Below are positions 43,111 through 51,841 of a stretch of DNA of 64,000 nt, piece by piece. Within the stretch, counting starts at the first letter, position 1. Each line of letters starts with the position of its first letter. The notes under the pieces are model-generated. The model worked only from the letters and a program-made list of their open reading frames with translations, had not been told where the DNA came from and ran no database searches. Source of the DNA: Plut-88900 sp965116945 (GTDB lineage: Bacteria; Chloroflexota; Dehalococcoidia; Plut-88900); NCBI GenBank assembly GCA_965116945.1, contig OZ220734.1, positions 558,001 through 622,000 on the forward strand, written 5' to 3'. The position numbers and the translations under genes were made by a program.

Positions 43111-43194
43111 GACGGGGGGTAGAGGTAGATTTACAGAGGGGGTAAAAGGTCAGTTCATAGACTATTGCGAGTGTCAATTTCACGGGGTTATGGC

Positions 43195-43773
43195 TTATCG
43201 CTGCCAGCCTCTTGAACAATCACCGCTACGGTTTTCTGCGAATAGATCTAGGCTATCATCCGGCCAAGGAGTTTTATCCTTCCTTTGGAATGCCCTGCGA
43301 ACTTTGGGCATTACTCTCCTGGCGACTCTTCTCCGAGGCCACTTATAGATGGCTGAGAAAGAGTCATTGCCGTCAATATTGAGTGCCAGCCGCTGTGGAA
43401 TCAGGTGAGGGTTGCGGTCTTCCGGGTCCTTCCGGTAATCAGGGTGATGCGGCAATAGGAGACCAACAACCCCACACCTCTTATTTCTTGGTCGGTCGAT
43501 GATACTGGCGGAAATTTCCCAATCGACGTGTTTTCTCTGCCAAGTGCATGGACCAATCAGGACGATGGTTACTACAGCGTCGGCAATGTGGTCATCTCGA
43601 ATCCTGCGACGTATTTCGTCCAGAGGGAGGTTTTCATCGTGGATATCCCCAGGGCTGACAGACTTGTCTATAGCTTTACTGTTCAGTGCCTGCACTAGGC
43701 GGTTCTTGTACTCCTGGTCGCCCTCGTGGTAGTAACTGATGAATACTTTATATTTGGTTACCTTAGGAGCCAT
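43195..43773 (-). CDS. TIR-like (ThsB-type) domain protein, B
   Basis: This 192-residue protein has a Thoeris ThsB/MTH538-like TIR fold. YKVFISYYHEGDQEYKN is the first strand and loop; VVTIVLIGPCTWQRKHVDWEI and CGVVGLLLPHHPDY follow. The C-terminal part is basic and unassigned. ATG 43773 is chosen because AGGAGC lies 9 bases upstream; a longer frame reaches 43848. It is the last gene of a three-gene operon, 14 bases after the membrane protein. Base composition is much more AT-rich than in flanking genes. Likely NAD-derived signalling or NAD cleavage in phage defence, by analogy only. Confidence 0.78.
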   Translation of the reverse strand: MAPKVTKYKVFISYYHEGDQEYKNRLVQALNSKAIDKSVSPGDIHDENLPLDEIRRRIRDDHIADAVVTIVLIGPCTWQRKHVDWEISASIIDRPRNKRCGVVGLLLPHHPDYRKDPEDRNPHLIPQRLALNIDGNDSFSAIYKWPRRRVARRVMPKVRRAFQRKDKTPWPDDSLDLFAENRSGDCSRGWQR

Positions 43774-43787
43774 AGCTTTTGCTCCTA

Positions 43788-44228
43788 CTACAAAACCCAA
43801 CCCCAGGACACCAGCACCGTCGAAGTTACTAAAACATAGAATGGCCATATAGATATCGAACCCAAAAGACAGCGCACAACCAAAGGAGACCCCATGCCAA
43901 CTGGAATTACTTTATAAAGGTCGGTACGCTCCAAGTTGCCTTCGTGCAACTTGGATACAAAGTTGTTCTGCGATTTGATGAACGCCCTTTCAAGCGCCAA
44001 GTAATAAGAATCTAGGAACATGAACAACAATGTTGGCGCCAAGGCTATCAGCACATGCCTAGGCTCTCCCGTCCGCGCCACCAGCACCAGAATGGCTGCG
44101 ACAAGGGTGACGCACCACACCTTGCAATAGCGGCTGTTCTCCGCCATTCGGGTGATTACGCCCTGCATTATCTTAAGGTGCTTTTGGACAGCGGGGGAAT
44201 CGTGGTCTATTTTCGGGTTTCCTGCCAC
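43788..44228 (-). CDS. Small membrane protein between two TIR-like genes
   Basis: This 146-residue protein has a soluble helical N-terminus (IDHDSPAVQKHLKIMQGVITRMA), a hydrophobic pair at about residues 37-75 (TLVAAILVLVA, LIALAPTLLFMFLDSYYLAL) and a C-terminal hydrophobic stretch (SIWPFYVLVTSTVLVSW). It starts 11 bases after TIR gene A and ends 14 bases before TIR gene B. The tight spacing suggests a joint function. It could be a membrane-acting effector or a membrane anchor for the TIR proteins. No homologue with known function is recalled. Confidence 0.75.
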   Translation of the reverse strand: MAGNPKIDHDSPAVQKHLKIMQGVITRMAENSRYCKVWCVTLVAAILVLVARTGEPRHVLIALAPTLLFMFLDSYYLALERAFIKSQNNFVSKLHEGNLERTDLYKVIPVGMGSPLVVRCLLGSISIWPFYVLVTSTVLVSWGWVL

Positions 44229-44239
44229 GTTTATGCTTC

Positions 44240-44734
44240 TCAGTGTTTCTTCCGAATCGAGATTGCCTCTTCAACCCAATCTGCAAGATTGTCTCGTATG
44301 TGGGAGTAAAGGTTCTTGCTGTTTGTATACCCACTGCCAAAAGTCTTCACGATGTTTGATAAGTTCCTTTGACCAACAGTGAAATTTTCAAACGGATTTC
44401 GTCCTTTCAGGGCGGTTCTACCATTCGCATTCTTCAGCATATGGATGTAGATGCCTAGTAGCCCCTTCTCGTCGTTCCAGGTTTTTTTTATTTCATATTT
44501 GATCCACTTGCGTTCGGCTGTCTTGCTCCCTATTAGGACGATAACGCAGGATTTCCCAAACATTTGTCTGTCAATCCATTTCTGGATTGCGGCATCGCCG
44601 CCTCGCGCTATAGTCTCCCACTCGTTATCCGAAACGGGACCATCTTCCTCAACGACGCCCATGTTCCTAATCGTAGCTGCACGCCAAGCGTCACGGGTGT
44701 AGTGAAAGCTGAAGAATGTTCTCCTCTTGACCAT
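44240..44734 (-). CDS. TIR-like (ThsB-type) domain protein, A
   Basis: This 164-residue protein closely follows the ThsB/DUF1863 pattern: RTFFSFHYTRDAWRAATIRNMG, then SCVIVLIGSKTAERKWIKYEIKK and GLLGIYIHMLKN. In Thoeris, ThsB proteins detect phage and make a cyclic ADP-ribose-type signal that activates ThsA. No ThsA (SIR2 or Macro-TM) gene is adjacent. It is the first gene of the operon. The line 44341-44400 inside it has 21 G+C of 60, far below the surrounding genes, which suggests horizontal transfer. Confidence 0.83.
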   Translation of the reverse strand: MVKRRTFFSFHYTRDAWRAATIRNMGVVEEDGPVSDNEWETIARGGDAAIQKWIDRQMFGKSCVIVLIGSKTAERKWIKYEIKKTWNDEKGLLGIYIHMLKNANGRTALKGRNPFENFTVGQRNLSNIVKTFGSGYTNSKNLYSHIRDNLADWVEEAISIRKKH

Positions 44735-45059
44735 TGGTTGTCCTCTCGATGCAATACTCCCAAAATATTGCTCTGCCCATGTTCCTACAATTTCTCGCTA
44801 CACTCCTCTAGTTGCACGTTCTAGGAGGAATATGTCAGTTAATATCTCCTCCATGGGCTGGATGGGTTGGGGTTTGTTGAAATGGAAGGTGGCAATTGAT
44901 TTCAGAGTTTATTTTACGCTGCTAGGCAAATCTGCTGGGTTGTGGAGCGGATTCCCGAGTAGTCGGGAATGACGGAGGGGAAGGGTTGGATGTCGGTTCT
45001 GTTTCGATTCGCTATGCTAAACTCAATTTCCAACCCCACTCGACATCAGGAGGAGAGAT
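44735..45059. other. Gene-free, AT-rich upstream region of the TIR operon
   Basis: The part near 44735-44950 is AT-rich and should hold the promoter of the TIR operon; no box could be fixed. A repeat hairpin lies at 44951-44970. No gene is supported. Confidence 0.5.
44951..44970 (+). repeat. R2 hairpin repeat
   Basis: ATTCCCGA and TCGGGAAT pair perfectly around GTAG, followed by GACGG as in the other R2 copies. It lies between the TIR operon and the DinB gene. Confidence 0.65.
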
Positions 45060-45581
45060 ATGGACGCCAGTGAGCTGGTAACGAAGCTGCTGAAGGGAAA
45101 CCGGAGTATGGTCAGGAAGGCTTTTGACGGGCTTTCGGATGAGGAGGTTTCGATGAGGCCGAGTGGGGATTGCAATTCCATGGCGTGGCTGCTGTGGCAC
45201 CTGTGTCGGGTGGAGGATGGATTTATATCGGCGCTGGAGGGGTCGGAGGAACTCTGGAACCAGGGGTGGTCGGAGAAGTGTGGGATATCCGAGGAGACGG
45301 AGGGGATGGGTTACGGACACAAAGCGGGAGACCTGGAGACATTCAGCGTGGGGTCGATTGATGCGCTGAAGGAGTATTTCGGGGAGACGGAGAGGAGGGT
45401 GGCCGGGTACCTGGCGTCGTTGAGCCCCGAGGACCTAGACAGGGAGGTGCCGGCGATGGTGGGCGAGGGTATGGTGCCATTGGCTGCGCATTTACAGATT
45501 CTGGTGAATGAGGCGTTGGTGCATGGGGGGCAGATTGCTTACTTGAGGGGGATGCACAAGGGGATGGGGTGGTATTTCTAG
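45060..45581 (+). CDS. DinB family protein
   Basis: This is a 173-residue four-helix bundle of the DinB/YfiT type, a metal-binding superfamily often linked to low-molecular-weight thiol transfer. Likely metal histidines are in AWLLWHLCRVED and NEALVHGGQIAYLRG. GGAGGAGA precedes the ATG. It is flanked by the TIR operon and an R3 repeat that begins 21 bases after its stop. The substrate is unknown. Confidence 0.82.
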   Translation: MDASELVTKLLKGNRSMVRKAFDGLSDEEVSMRPSGDCNSMAWLLWHLCRVEDGFISALEGSEELWNQGWSEKCGISEETEGMGYGHKAGDLETFSVGSIDALKEYFGETERRVAGYLASLSPEDLDREVPAMVGEGMVPLAAHLQILVNEALVHGGQIAYLRGMHKGMGWYF

Positions 45582-45601
45582 AGCGTGAGGGGTGGGAAGG
45601 G

Positions 45602-45760
45602 AACCCTCACCCCCTTTATCCCCCTCTCACGCCACAGGCGCACGCCTAGGCGCATCTTCGACCCTTAGGGCCTTTAAGGGAGAGGGGGAGAGAAGAACAG
45701 AGGCAGAGGTTGGCGCATCTGCGCCAACCTCTGCCTCTAGTTCAGTACTGGGGAGATGGG
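45602..45760 (+). repeat. R3 repeat copy 3
   Basis: The constant hairpin has an insert in its loop. The variable hairpin at 45699-45738 has perfect 18-base arms (inner part CAGAGGTTGGCGC) around ATCT. The flanks GAACAGAGG and CCTCTAGTTCAGTACTGG match copy 4. It begins 21 bases after the DinB stop. Confidence 0.85.
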
Positions 45761-45768
45761 AGGGATGG

Positions 45769-45790
45769 ATTCCCGATCGGAGTCGGGAAT
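45769..45790 (+). repeat. R2 hairpin repeat
   Basis: ATTCCCGA-TCGGAG-TCGGGAAT, followed by GACGG. It directly follows R3 copy 3. Confidence 0.65.
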
Positions 45791-45814
45791 GACGGATGAA
45801 GAGGAGGGAGAAGG

Positions 45815-46816
45815 CTAGGTGAGGGTCAGGGCGGCGGCGCCGTTGATATGGCCTTGTTTCAGGTCTATGAGGGCTTCGTTGGCGGATTCGAGGGGGTAGG
45901 GGTGGACGTGGGTGCGGACTGGGATTTCGGCGGCGAGGGAGAGGAGTTCTTCGACGTCCTGTCGGGTGCTGTTGGCGGCGCTGCGTATGACTTTCTCGTC
46001 GTAGAGGTGTCGGGTGTAGTCGAGGGTGGGGATGGGGGTCATGTAGATGCCCGCTAGGGAGAGGAGACCACCCTTCTCCAAGTGTTCAAGGGCCAGGGGG
46101 ACCAGCTCGCCGGCTGGGGCGAAGATGATGGAGGAGTCGAGCTTGTTGGGCGGGCCCTTTTGTGCGGTTCCGACCCAAACTGCACCCAGGTCTCGGGCGA
46201 GGGAGGCGTGCTGTTCGCTTCTGGAGAATACGTAGACTTCGAGCCCCTGGTGCACGGCTAGCTGGATGACTATGTGGGCCGATCCGCCGAACCCGTACAA
46301 GCCCAGCCTGCCACCGGGTGGTACGTCGGCAAGACGGAGGGCGCGGTAGCCGATTACGCCGGCGCAGAGGAGGGGCACGGCCTGGAGGTCTGGGAAGGCG
46401 TCGGGAACAGGGAAGGTGAAGGACTGGTCGCTGAGGAGGTAGTCGGCATAGCCGCCGTCGACGGTGTAGCCGTTGAAGAGGGCGGCTTCGCAGAGGTTTT
46501 CACGGCCTCGGAGACAGAACGAGCAACGGCCGCAGGTGCTGTGGACCCAGGGAATACCGACACGGGTGCCGACCTCCAGGCCGTTCACGCCTTCGCCCAG
46601 CTCTTGAACGGTCCCAACTACCTGGTGGCCGGGGGTCAGTGGGGACTTCCTGGGCGGGAGCTCTCCCTCGATAACGTGGAGGTCGGTGCGGCAGACACCG
46701 CAGACAGAAACCCGAACGAGGACCTGACCCGGGCCCGGGGAGGGGATGGGGACATCGTTGAGTTCGAGCGGTCGGCGCTCCACTGGTGTGGGAGCGCTGA
46801 AGGACATGGCTCTCAT
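45815..46816 (-). CDS. Zinc-dependent alcohol dehydrogenase
   Basis: This 333-residue medium-chain dehydrogenase uses NAD(P) and zinc. The catalytic-zinc cysteine is in VCGVCRTDLHVIEG with the histidine in TPGHQVVG. The structural zinc site is CGRCSFCLRGRENLC and the Rossmann motif is LYGFGGSAHIVIQLA. The ATG at 46816 gives the standard N-terminus; the longer frame upstream is antisense to nothing conserved and reads poorly. It starts 16 bases after the DUF1989 gene ends, so the two form an operon. Confidence 0.9.
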   Translation of the reverse strand: MRAMSFSAPTPVERRPLELNDVPIPSPGPGQVLVRVSVCGVCRTDLHVIEGELPPRKSPLTPGHQVVGTVQELGEGVNGLEVGTRVGIPWVHSTCGRCSFCLRGRENLCEAALFNGYTVDGGYADYLLSDQSFTFPVPDAFPDLQAVPLLCAGVIGYRALRLADVPPGGRLGLYGFGGSAHIVIQLAVHQGLEVYVFSRSEQHASLARDLGAVWVGTAQKGPPNKLDSSIIFAPAGELVPLALEHLEKGGLLSLAGIYMTPIPTLDYTRHLYDEKVIRSAANSTRQDVEELLSLAAEIPVRTHVHPYPLESANEALIDLKQGHINGAAALTLT

Positions 46817-46832
46817 GGATCGGGTGAGGGGC

Positions 46833-47444
46833 CTAGTCGTAGACCTCGAGTTGCAGGTCGGAGGGGTTGTAACCGTTGCAAGCGTTGAGGTCCTGGGGAC
46901 AGGCTGAACCTGCGACAATGAGGTCGTCCAGGGCAAGGAGGACGACGTAATCACCGGCACGGGAGACGGGCTCTTTTACGGAGAGGTTGCCCTCATCGTC
47001 GGGGCCGCTGTTCTGGAAGATATTGAAGACCTCGGGGGTCACGGGCGGGTGGATGTCGAGGGTGGCGAGGGCTTCAAGGACGTTCTCCTTGCAGCTTCGG
47101 TGCTCGGTGACTTCGTAGTCGATGAGATATCGCTGGGGGTCGCAGGGGGCGTAGAGCATGTCGTGGATGCCGATGGTGGTGTCCTCAACGAAGGCCATGA
47201 TGGCGTGGCGGTGGTTGTCGTAGAGGGTGTCGCCGACGCGGGGGCGAACTCGGGCGATAGTGCTCCGGGTATACACTCCCGAGAGGTAGACGGAAGTGTC
47301 CGACGCTCGAAGGGCGAAGAAATCGCAGACCTGTTTTCCTTCAACGTCTGTGACCTTGACCTTCTGACCGCCACGCACGATTACGGCGCGACCGTGTCGG
47401 GCGGGAATGGTGACGGACTCGACCAATTTTCCTAGCTCTGCCAT
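46833..47444 (-). CDS. DUF1989 (urea carboxylase-associated) family protein
   Basis: This 203-residue paralogue of the gene at 37070 has VTDVEGKQVCDFFALRA, AFVEDTTIGIHDMLYAPCDP and AGSACPQDLNACNGYNPSD. GGGGGC 5 bases before ATG 47444 supports the start. It precedes the alcohol dehydrogenase by 16 bases and diverges from a hydantoinase, which suggests a part in breakdown of a nitrogen compound. The function is not established. Confidence 0.85.
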   Translation of the reverse strand: MAELGKLVESVTIPARHGRAVIVRGGQKVKVTDVEGKQVCDFFALRASDTSVYLSGVYTRSTIARVRPRVGDTLYDNHRHAIMAFVEDTTIGIHDMLYAPCDPQRYLIDYEVTEHRSCKENVLEALATLDIHPPVTPEVFNIFQNSGPDDEGNLSVKEPVSRAGDYVVLLALDDLIVAGSACPQDLNACNGYNPSDLQLEVYD

Positions 47445-47598
47445 GAGTGCCCCCTTTGGTTGAACCTGGAAGTTCTTCACGCGTCCGGGTTCGGGTATAG
47501 GGTAGTATATTCCCTCCACGGATGAAATTACGAGATGCGTGGACTAGAATTGGCGTAACCGGGCTCTTGCCAAGGCGCCAGTTTCAGGAGGGACAATA

Positions 47599-49047
47599 AT
47601 GAGCAGCAGGTACGTTGACGTTATCGTGCACGACGGCGAGGTGGTGACCTCGAAGGATGTGACCCGAACCAGCATCGCCGTGAAGGACGGGAGAATCGTG
47701 GCCCTGGGGCCGAAGGAACTGCTGCCGGAGGCGGGGCAGTACATCGATGCCTCGGGGAAGTACGTTCTGCCGGGGGCGATAGACGCGCATATGCACATAG
47801 ACCCGCTGAAGTGCGACGACTGGGTGAACGCACCGCTCGCGGCTGCGCACTCGGGGATAACGAGCCTCATCGTATTCTGCATCTACGACGACCTGAACGG
47901 TGAGACGATTCCCGATGCCTTGAGGCGGAACCAGGAAGAGGCGAAGGCGGGGTCGGTGCTGGACTACGCTTTCCACTTCATCCTGCACAAGCAGCCCTAC
48001 GTGCTGGAAGGATTGCCCGAGGCTTTCGACATGGGGGTTACCTCCTACAAGATGTTCATGACCTACAAGACCCGGAAGTACCGCATGTGCTCCGACGACT
48101 TCATCCTGCAGGCGATGGACGTAATAGGCAGCAACGGAGGCGTGACCCAGCTGCACTGCGAGAACGGTGACGTGCTGGACTACCTGCAGACCAAGTTCAT
48201 GTCGGAAGGGTGCACGCACCCGCGGTACTTCCCCCAGTCCTGTCCACCGTGGGCGGAGGCGGAGGCAGTAAACAGGGCGATAAACATGGGCGCAATGACC
48301 CAGTGCCCGACTTACGTGGTCCACCTGAGTACCCAGGGTGGACTTGAGAAGATCAGGGAGGCGCAACAGCAAGGGCAGCGGATCTGGACCGAGACCTGTC
48401 CCCAGTACCTACTCCTAACAGACGCTGAGATGGAGAAGTGGGGACCTCACGCGAAGATCGGGCCTCCGTTGAGGCCGGAAGACGGGCCGGACCAGGAGGC
48501 GCTGTGGGGTGGTCTCCAGGGCGGCCAGATCTCAATTGTCGCGAGCGATCACTCGGCGACGCACAGGGAGAAGAAGGAGTCCGGGTGGGACAATGTATTC
48601 CAGGACGCACAGGGTAACACCGTGCCGTTTGGCAGCGCTTCAGTGGAGACCATGCTGCCGCTGATGTACAGCGAGGGGGTGGTGAAGCGGGGGATGTCGA
48701 TTACGTGGATAGCGCGGGCGCTGGCGGAGAACCCGGCCCGGGTGTTCGGGCTGTACCCGCGTAAGGGCGTCATAAATATCGGCTCGGATGCGGACCTGCT
48801 GCTAATCGACCCGAACTACGAGCGCACTATCACGGCGTCGGACATGAAGAGCAATGCAGGGCTGACGCTATACGAGGGCTGGGGGCAAAAGGGACGTCCG
48901 TGGATGACAATGGTGCGAGGGGAGGTGGTGCTGAAGGAAGGCGAGATCCTGCAGAAGCCGGGTTATGGAGAGTTCGTGCGCTGCGGAGGTCCTATGGCGC
49001 CATTAGGCGGGCCGGTGCCGACCTCGCCAGTCGGGGTTGAGAACTAG
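47599..49047 (+). CDS. Dihydropyrimidinase / D-hydantoinase family protein
   Basis: This 482-residue cyclic amidohydrolase opens hydantoin or dihydropyrimidine rings. The binuclear metal site is visible: DAHMHIDP, the carboxylated lysine region VTSYKMFMTYK, QLHCENGD, YVVHLSTQGG and VASDHSATH. The C-terminal part carries DADLLLIDPNY. GGAGG precedes the ATG by 12 bases. Natural substrates could be 5,6-dihydrouracil or allantoin-like compounds. It overlaps the convergent membrane-protein gene by 4 bases. Confidence 0.92.
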   Translation: MSSRYVDVIVHDGEVVTSKDVTRTSIAVKDGRIVALGPKELLPEAGQYIDASGKYVLPGAIDAHMHIDPLKCDDWVNAPLAAAHSGITSLIVFCIYDDLNGETIPDALRRNQEEAKAGSVLDYAFHFILHKQPYVLEGLPEAFDMGVTSYKMFMTYKTRKYRMCSDDFILQAMDVIGSNGGVTQLHCENGDVLDYLQTKFMSEGCTHPRYFPQSCPPWAEAEAVNRAINMGAMTQCPTYVVHLSTQGGLEKIREAQQQGQRIWTETCPQYLLLTDAEMEKWGPHAKIGPPLRPEDGPDQEALWGGLQGGQISIVASDHSATHREKKESGWDNVFQDAQGNTVPFGSASVETMLPLMYSEGVVKRGMSITWIARALAENPARVFGLYPRKGVINIGSDADLLLIDPNYERTITASDMKSNAGLTLYEGWGQKGRPWMTMVRGEVVLKEGEILQKPGYGEFVRCGGPMAPLGGPVPTSPVGVEN

Positions 49048-49931
49048 GGCCTGAAGGACCGGAACTGGGGGCCGTCTTTGGGGGCCCAGCTGTCGGCTAC
49101 GACCTCTCGTGGGAAAGAGTCGGGGAGGACGCCGTCGGTGGCGTATTCGTAGAGAGCGGCAACGTAGATTGCCTTGAGGGCAGCGGTAACCAAGATGAGC
49201 GCACCCAGCCCCACCACCCCCAAGGCCACGGCTATGACTATGCCCGCGGGAGCGGGGATGATAAAGGCGATTACCACGCAGACCAACACGATGGGAATGG
49301 CCACGATGATGACCATGAGATCGAATCCGAACCTGCTGACCAGCTGCTCTCCCCATGTCCTTCTAAGCAAGGCTGCCGACCGTTTGATGGCCTCTATGGG
49401 ACCAACACCCTCGACAACCAGCACGGGAATCACGAGGTAGGTGAAGACCGACCAAGCCCCGCGCAGCAGCCACGTTACCAAGACCAAGGCAAAGGCGCCG
49501 ATGCCACCCCGGCTCCTTGCCGCCTTTTCCAAGGCGTAGAAGATAAGGGACACGATGGCGGATATGAAGGCCCAGCCAAGGATGCCGACGATGTTGGAAT
49601 TGGCGGCGCGGAAGCCGTCCCGGAGGGTAGGGTCGCCGCCTCGGAGGCGGATACGTGCTGCGCCGATTAGGGCGGCGTTAAAATATATGATGATGAAGTA
49701 GTTGACGAAGTAGAAGATGCCCATGAGCAGGTAGTCGGTGGGTACCAGGGCGAGTTCGCCTTCTGTGGAGTCGGCGGCGCGGAATACCATGCCGGAGCCG
49801 AAGATCATGGCGGCGGTGATAACCAAGGCGATGGTTGATATCAGGGGGAAGACGAGCAGCTCCTTATCGTGGAGGAGGACCCTCCAGCAGACTTTGTAGA
49901 GCTGCCAGCTGCGACCGATGGTGGCGAACAT
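49044..49931 (-). CDS. DUF6159-like multi-pass membrane protein
   Basis: This 295-residue integral membrane protein has about six hydrophobic segments, including STIALVITAAMIFGSG, GILGWAFISAIVSLIFYAL and IIVAIPIVLVCVVIAFIIP. It begins FATIGRSWQLYKVCWRVLLHDKELLVFPLIS, the usual start of this family, and has EAIKRSAALLRRTWGEQ in a cytoplasmic loop. No catalytic motif is seen. The function is unknown. It is convergent with the hydantoinase. Confidence 0.75.
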   Translation of the reverse strand: MFATIGRSWQLYKVCWRVLLHDKELLVFPLISTIALVITAAMIFGSGMVFRAADSTEGELALVPTDYLLMGIFYFVNYFIIIYFNAALIGAARIRLRGGDPTLRDGFRAANSNIVGILGWAFISAIVSLIFYALEKAARSRGGIGAFALVLVTWLLRGAWSVFTYLVIPVLVVEGVGPIEAIKRSAALLRRTWGEQLVSRFGFDLMVIIVAIPIVLVCVVIAFIIPAPAGIVIAVALGVVGLGALILVTAALKAIYVAALYEYATDGVLPDSFPREVVADSWAPKDGPQFRSFRP

Positions 49932-50066
49932 GGGGGAGATTATACGCTTTTCAAGGATGGGTGCGCGACGCCGAATATCTTGCTACGGGTTACCTTGGAG
50001 AAATAGTGATCTTGGCAAATGCGGTTTTAACTCGACAAGGGACCGCTGCCACTTCATTATTTGAGG

Positions 50067-50348
50067 ATGACAAAGGACTCTGGTCGAACAAATAAGTCCT
50101 GCGCAGGCCCCACATCAAAGGGCAGGCTGGAGACTTTCAGGTTTCTAGCAGTATTTGAGACCAATGAAGACGGATGGGAGACAGTCAGCTGTCCGTCTCT
50201 TCCGGGGTGCCACAGTCAGGGACGAACGAGAAGTGAATCCGTCGCAAATGCCAGGGAAGCGATACGGGGTTACTTGGGGAGTATGCGAGATGACGGTATA
50301 CCCCTTCCTGCTTCTGATGCTTGCGAAGTAGTTGAAGTGACGGTATAG
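50067..50348 (+). CDS. HicB-like antitoxin domain protein without adjacent HicA
   Basis: This protein of about 93 residues has a HicB/UPF0150 fold: FLAVFETNEDGWETVSCPSLPGCHSQGRTRSE, then ANAREAIRGYL. The start is uncertain (ATG 50067 or a TTG at 50061), with no good ribosome site. No HicA-like frame is found in the 130 bases upstream or downstream. It may be a solitary antitoxin, a remnant of a pair, or an unrelated use of the fold. Confidence 0.6.
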   Translation: MTKDSGRTNKSCAGPTSKGRLETFRFLAVFETNEDGWETVSCPSLPGCHSQGRTRSESVANAREAIRGYLGSMRDDGIPLPASDACEVVEVTV

Positions 50349-50494
50349 CGGCCTGCATTCCCCAAAACGCCCTGCGACAAGGTCGTTCGGGCGGTTGCAG
50401 CTTCAAGTTTCTGAGACAAGGGTAATGGCCAAATTTTCCTGTATACTCGCGCCGGTTTTGGCACGGGACCAGGGCCACGGGAAAGGAGCTCGGG

Positions 50495-51778
50495 GTGACT
50501 ACGGCGGCAACGGCAGACAGGACCTCAAAGCCGGAGGAGGGAGGCGCCCTTGCGACGGCGCTGGAGCAGTTCGAGACGGCGGCCGACTTCCTGGGCCTGG
50601 ACGAGAACATCCGGCAGATCCTGAGAAAACCCAAGAGAGAGCTTATAGTCCACTTCCCCGTGACAATGGACGACGGCCGCGTCGAAGTATTCACGGGGTA
50701 CCGGGTGCAGCACAGCATGTCCCGGGGCCCGGCCAAGGGAGGCATCCGATACCATCCCGACGTCAGCCTGGACGAGGTCCGCGCCCTGGCCATGTGGATG
50801 ACCTGGAAATGCGCTGTTGTGGACATTCCATTTGGAGGTGCGAAGGGCGCTGTCGCATGCGACACGAAGCTGCTCTCCATAAAGGAACTGGAAGGGTTGA
50901 GCAGGCGATACGCCAGCGAGATATCGATAATAATCAGCCCGGAAGGCGACATTCCGGCGCCCGACATGAATACGAATGCCCAGATCATGGCGTGGATAAT
51001 GGACACCTACAGCATGCACCGCGGCTATTCGGTGCCGGGGGTGGTGACAGGGAAGCCGTTCAGCGTCGGGGGGACTAGGGGCAGGGTGGAATCGACGGGG
51101 CGGGGTTGCATGAACATGGCCAAGCAGACGGCAAAGCACCTCTCCATGCCGTTGGAAGGGGCGAGGATAGCGGTGCAGGGGTTCGGGAACGTGGGATCGG
51201 TAGCGGCGAGGATGCTTGAGGAGCAAGGATGCAAGGTAATAGCCGTCAGCGACGCCTCGGGCGGGGTATATAGGGACTCGGGGCTGGACGTGGGGGCGAT
51301 GGTTGCCGACAAGGAACACACCCACAACCTCCGGGACTCGAGGCACGGGGACCGGATAACCAACGCCGAGCTCCTGGAGCTGCCCTGCGACATCCTGATG
51401 CTGGCGGCCATGGAAGGCCAGATAACCGAGGCCAATGCCTCCAACGTGAAGGCCAGGATCATCGTTGAAGGGGCGAACGGGCCGACTTCAACGGAGGCAG
51501 ACAAGATCCTGGTGGACAAGGGCGTTTTCATAGTGCCGGACATTCTTGCCAATGCGGGCGGAGTCATCGTCTCCTATTTCGAATGGGTGCAGGACCTGCA
51601 GTTCTACTTCTGGGAGGAGCAGGAAGTGGAGAAGCGGCTGGACTCGATCATGAAATACAGTTTCGAGTCTGTGCTGGCGACGGCGGAAGAGAATAAGGTG
51701 AGCATGAGAATGGGGGCTTACATCCAAGGGGTGAGTCGGGTGGCGGCAGCGCACAACACCCGGGGCATCTACCCCTAG
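50495..51778 (+). CDS. Glu/Leu/Phe/Val dehydrogenase (glutamate dehydrogenase)
   Basis: This 427-residue NAD(P)-dependent amino-acid dehydrogenase links 2-oxoglutarate and glutamate. GGAKGAVACD holds a catalytic lysine, PAPDMNTNAQIMAWIMD the substrate aspartate, and VQGFGNVGSVAARML the nucleotide-binding loop. The start is a GTG with GGAG about 8 bases upstream. TATACT at 50442-50447 is a possible -10 box. The length and motifs favour glutamate dehydrogenase, though a branched-chain substrate is possible. Confidence 0.9.
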   Translation: MTTAATADRTSKPEEGGALATALEQFETAADFLGLDENIRQILRKPKRELIVHFPVTMDDGRVEVFTGYRVQHSMSRGPAKGGIRYHPDVSLDEVRALAMWMTWKCAVVDIPFGGAKGAVACDTKLLSIKELEGLSRRYASEISIIISPEGDIPAPDMNTNAQIMAWIMDTYSMHRGYSVPGVVTGKPFSVGGTRGRVESTGRGCMNMAKQTAKHLSMPLEGARIAVQGFGNVGSVAARMLEEQGCKVIAVSDASGGVYRDSGLDVGAMVADKEHTHNLRDSRHGDRITNAELLELPCDILMLAAMEGQITEANASNVKARIIVEGANGPTSTEADKILVDKGVFIVPDILANAGGVIVSYFEWVQDLQFYFWEEQEVEKRLDSIMKYSFESVLATAEENKVSMRMGAYIQGVSRVAAAHNTRGIYP

Positions 51779-51841
51779 CATTCGAAACTGCCACACTTGC
51801 AAATTCCTGCGATGATTCGATTATGAGATTCCCACGCGCCT

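Larger units (their letters stand above)
41733..43194. other. Long interval of repeats with no confident gene
   Basis: The interval holds an R3 copy (41901-42050), further C-rich/G-rich and R1/R2-like repeats around 42120-42245 and 43070-43115, and one unexplained minus-strand open frame (42255-42754). Plus-strand frames here read through repeats and look non-coding. No tRNA, tmRNA, RNase P or SRP RNA motif was recognised. Confidence 0.6.

Noticed and set aside
41733..43194. Structured RNA such as RNase P RNA, tmRNA or SRP RNA
   Set aside because: No conserved core motif of these RNAs was seen on either strand; an RNA-family search would settle it.
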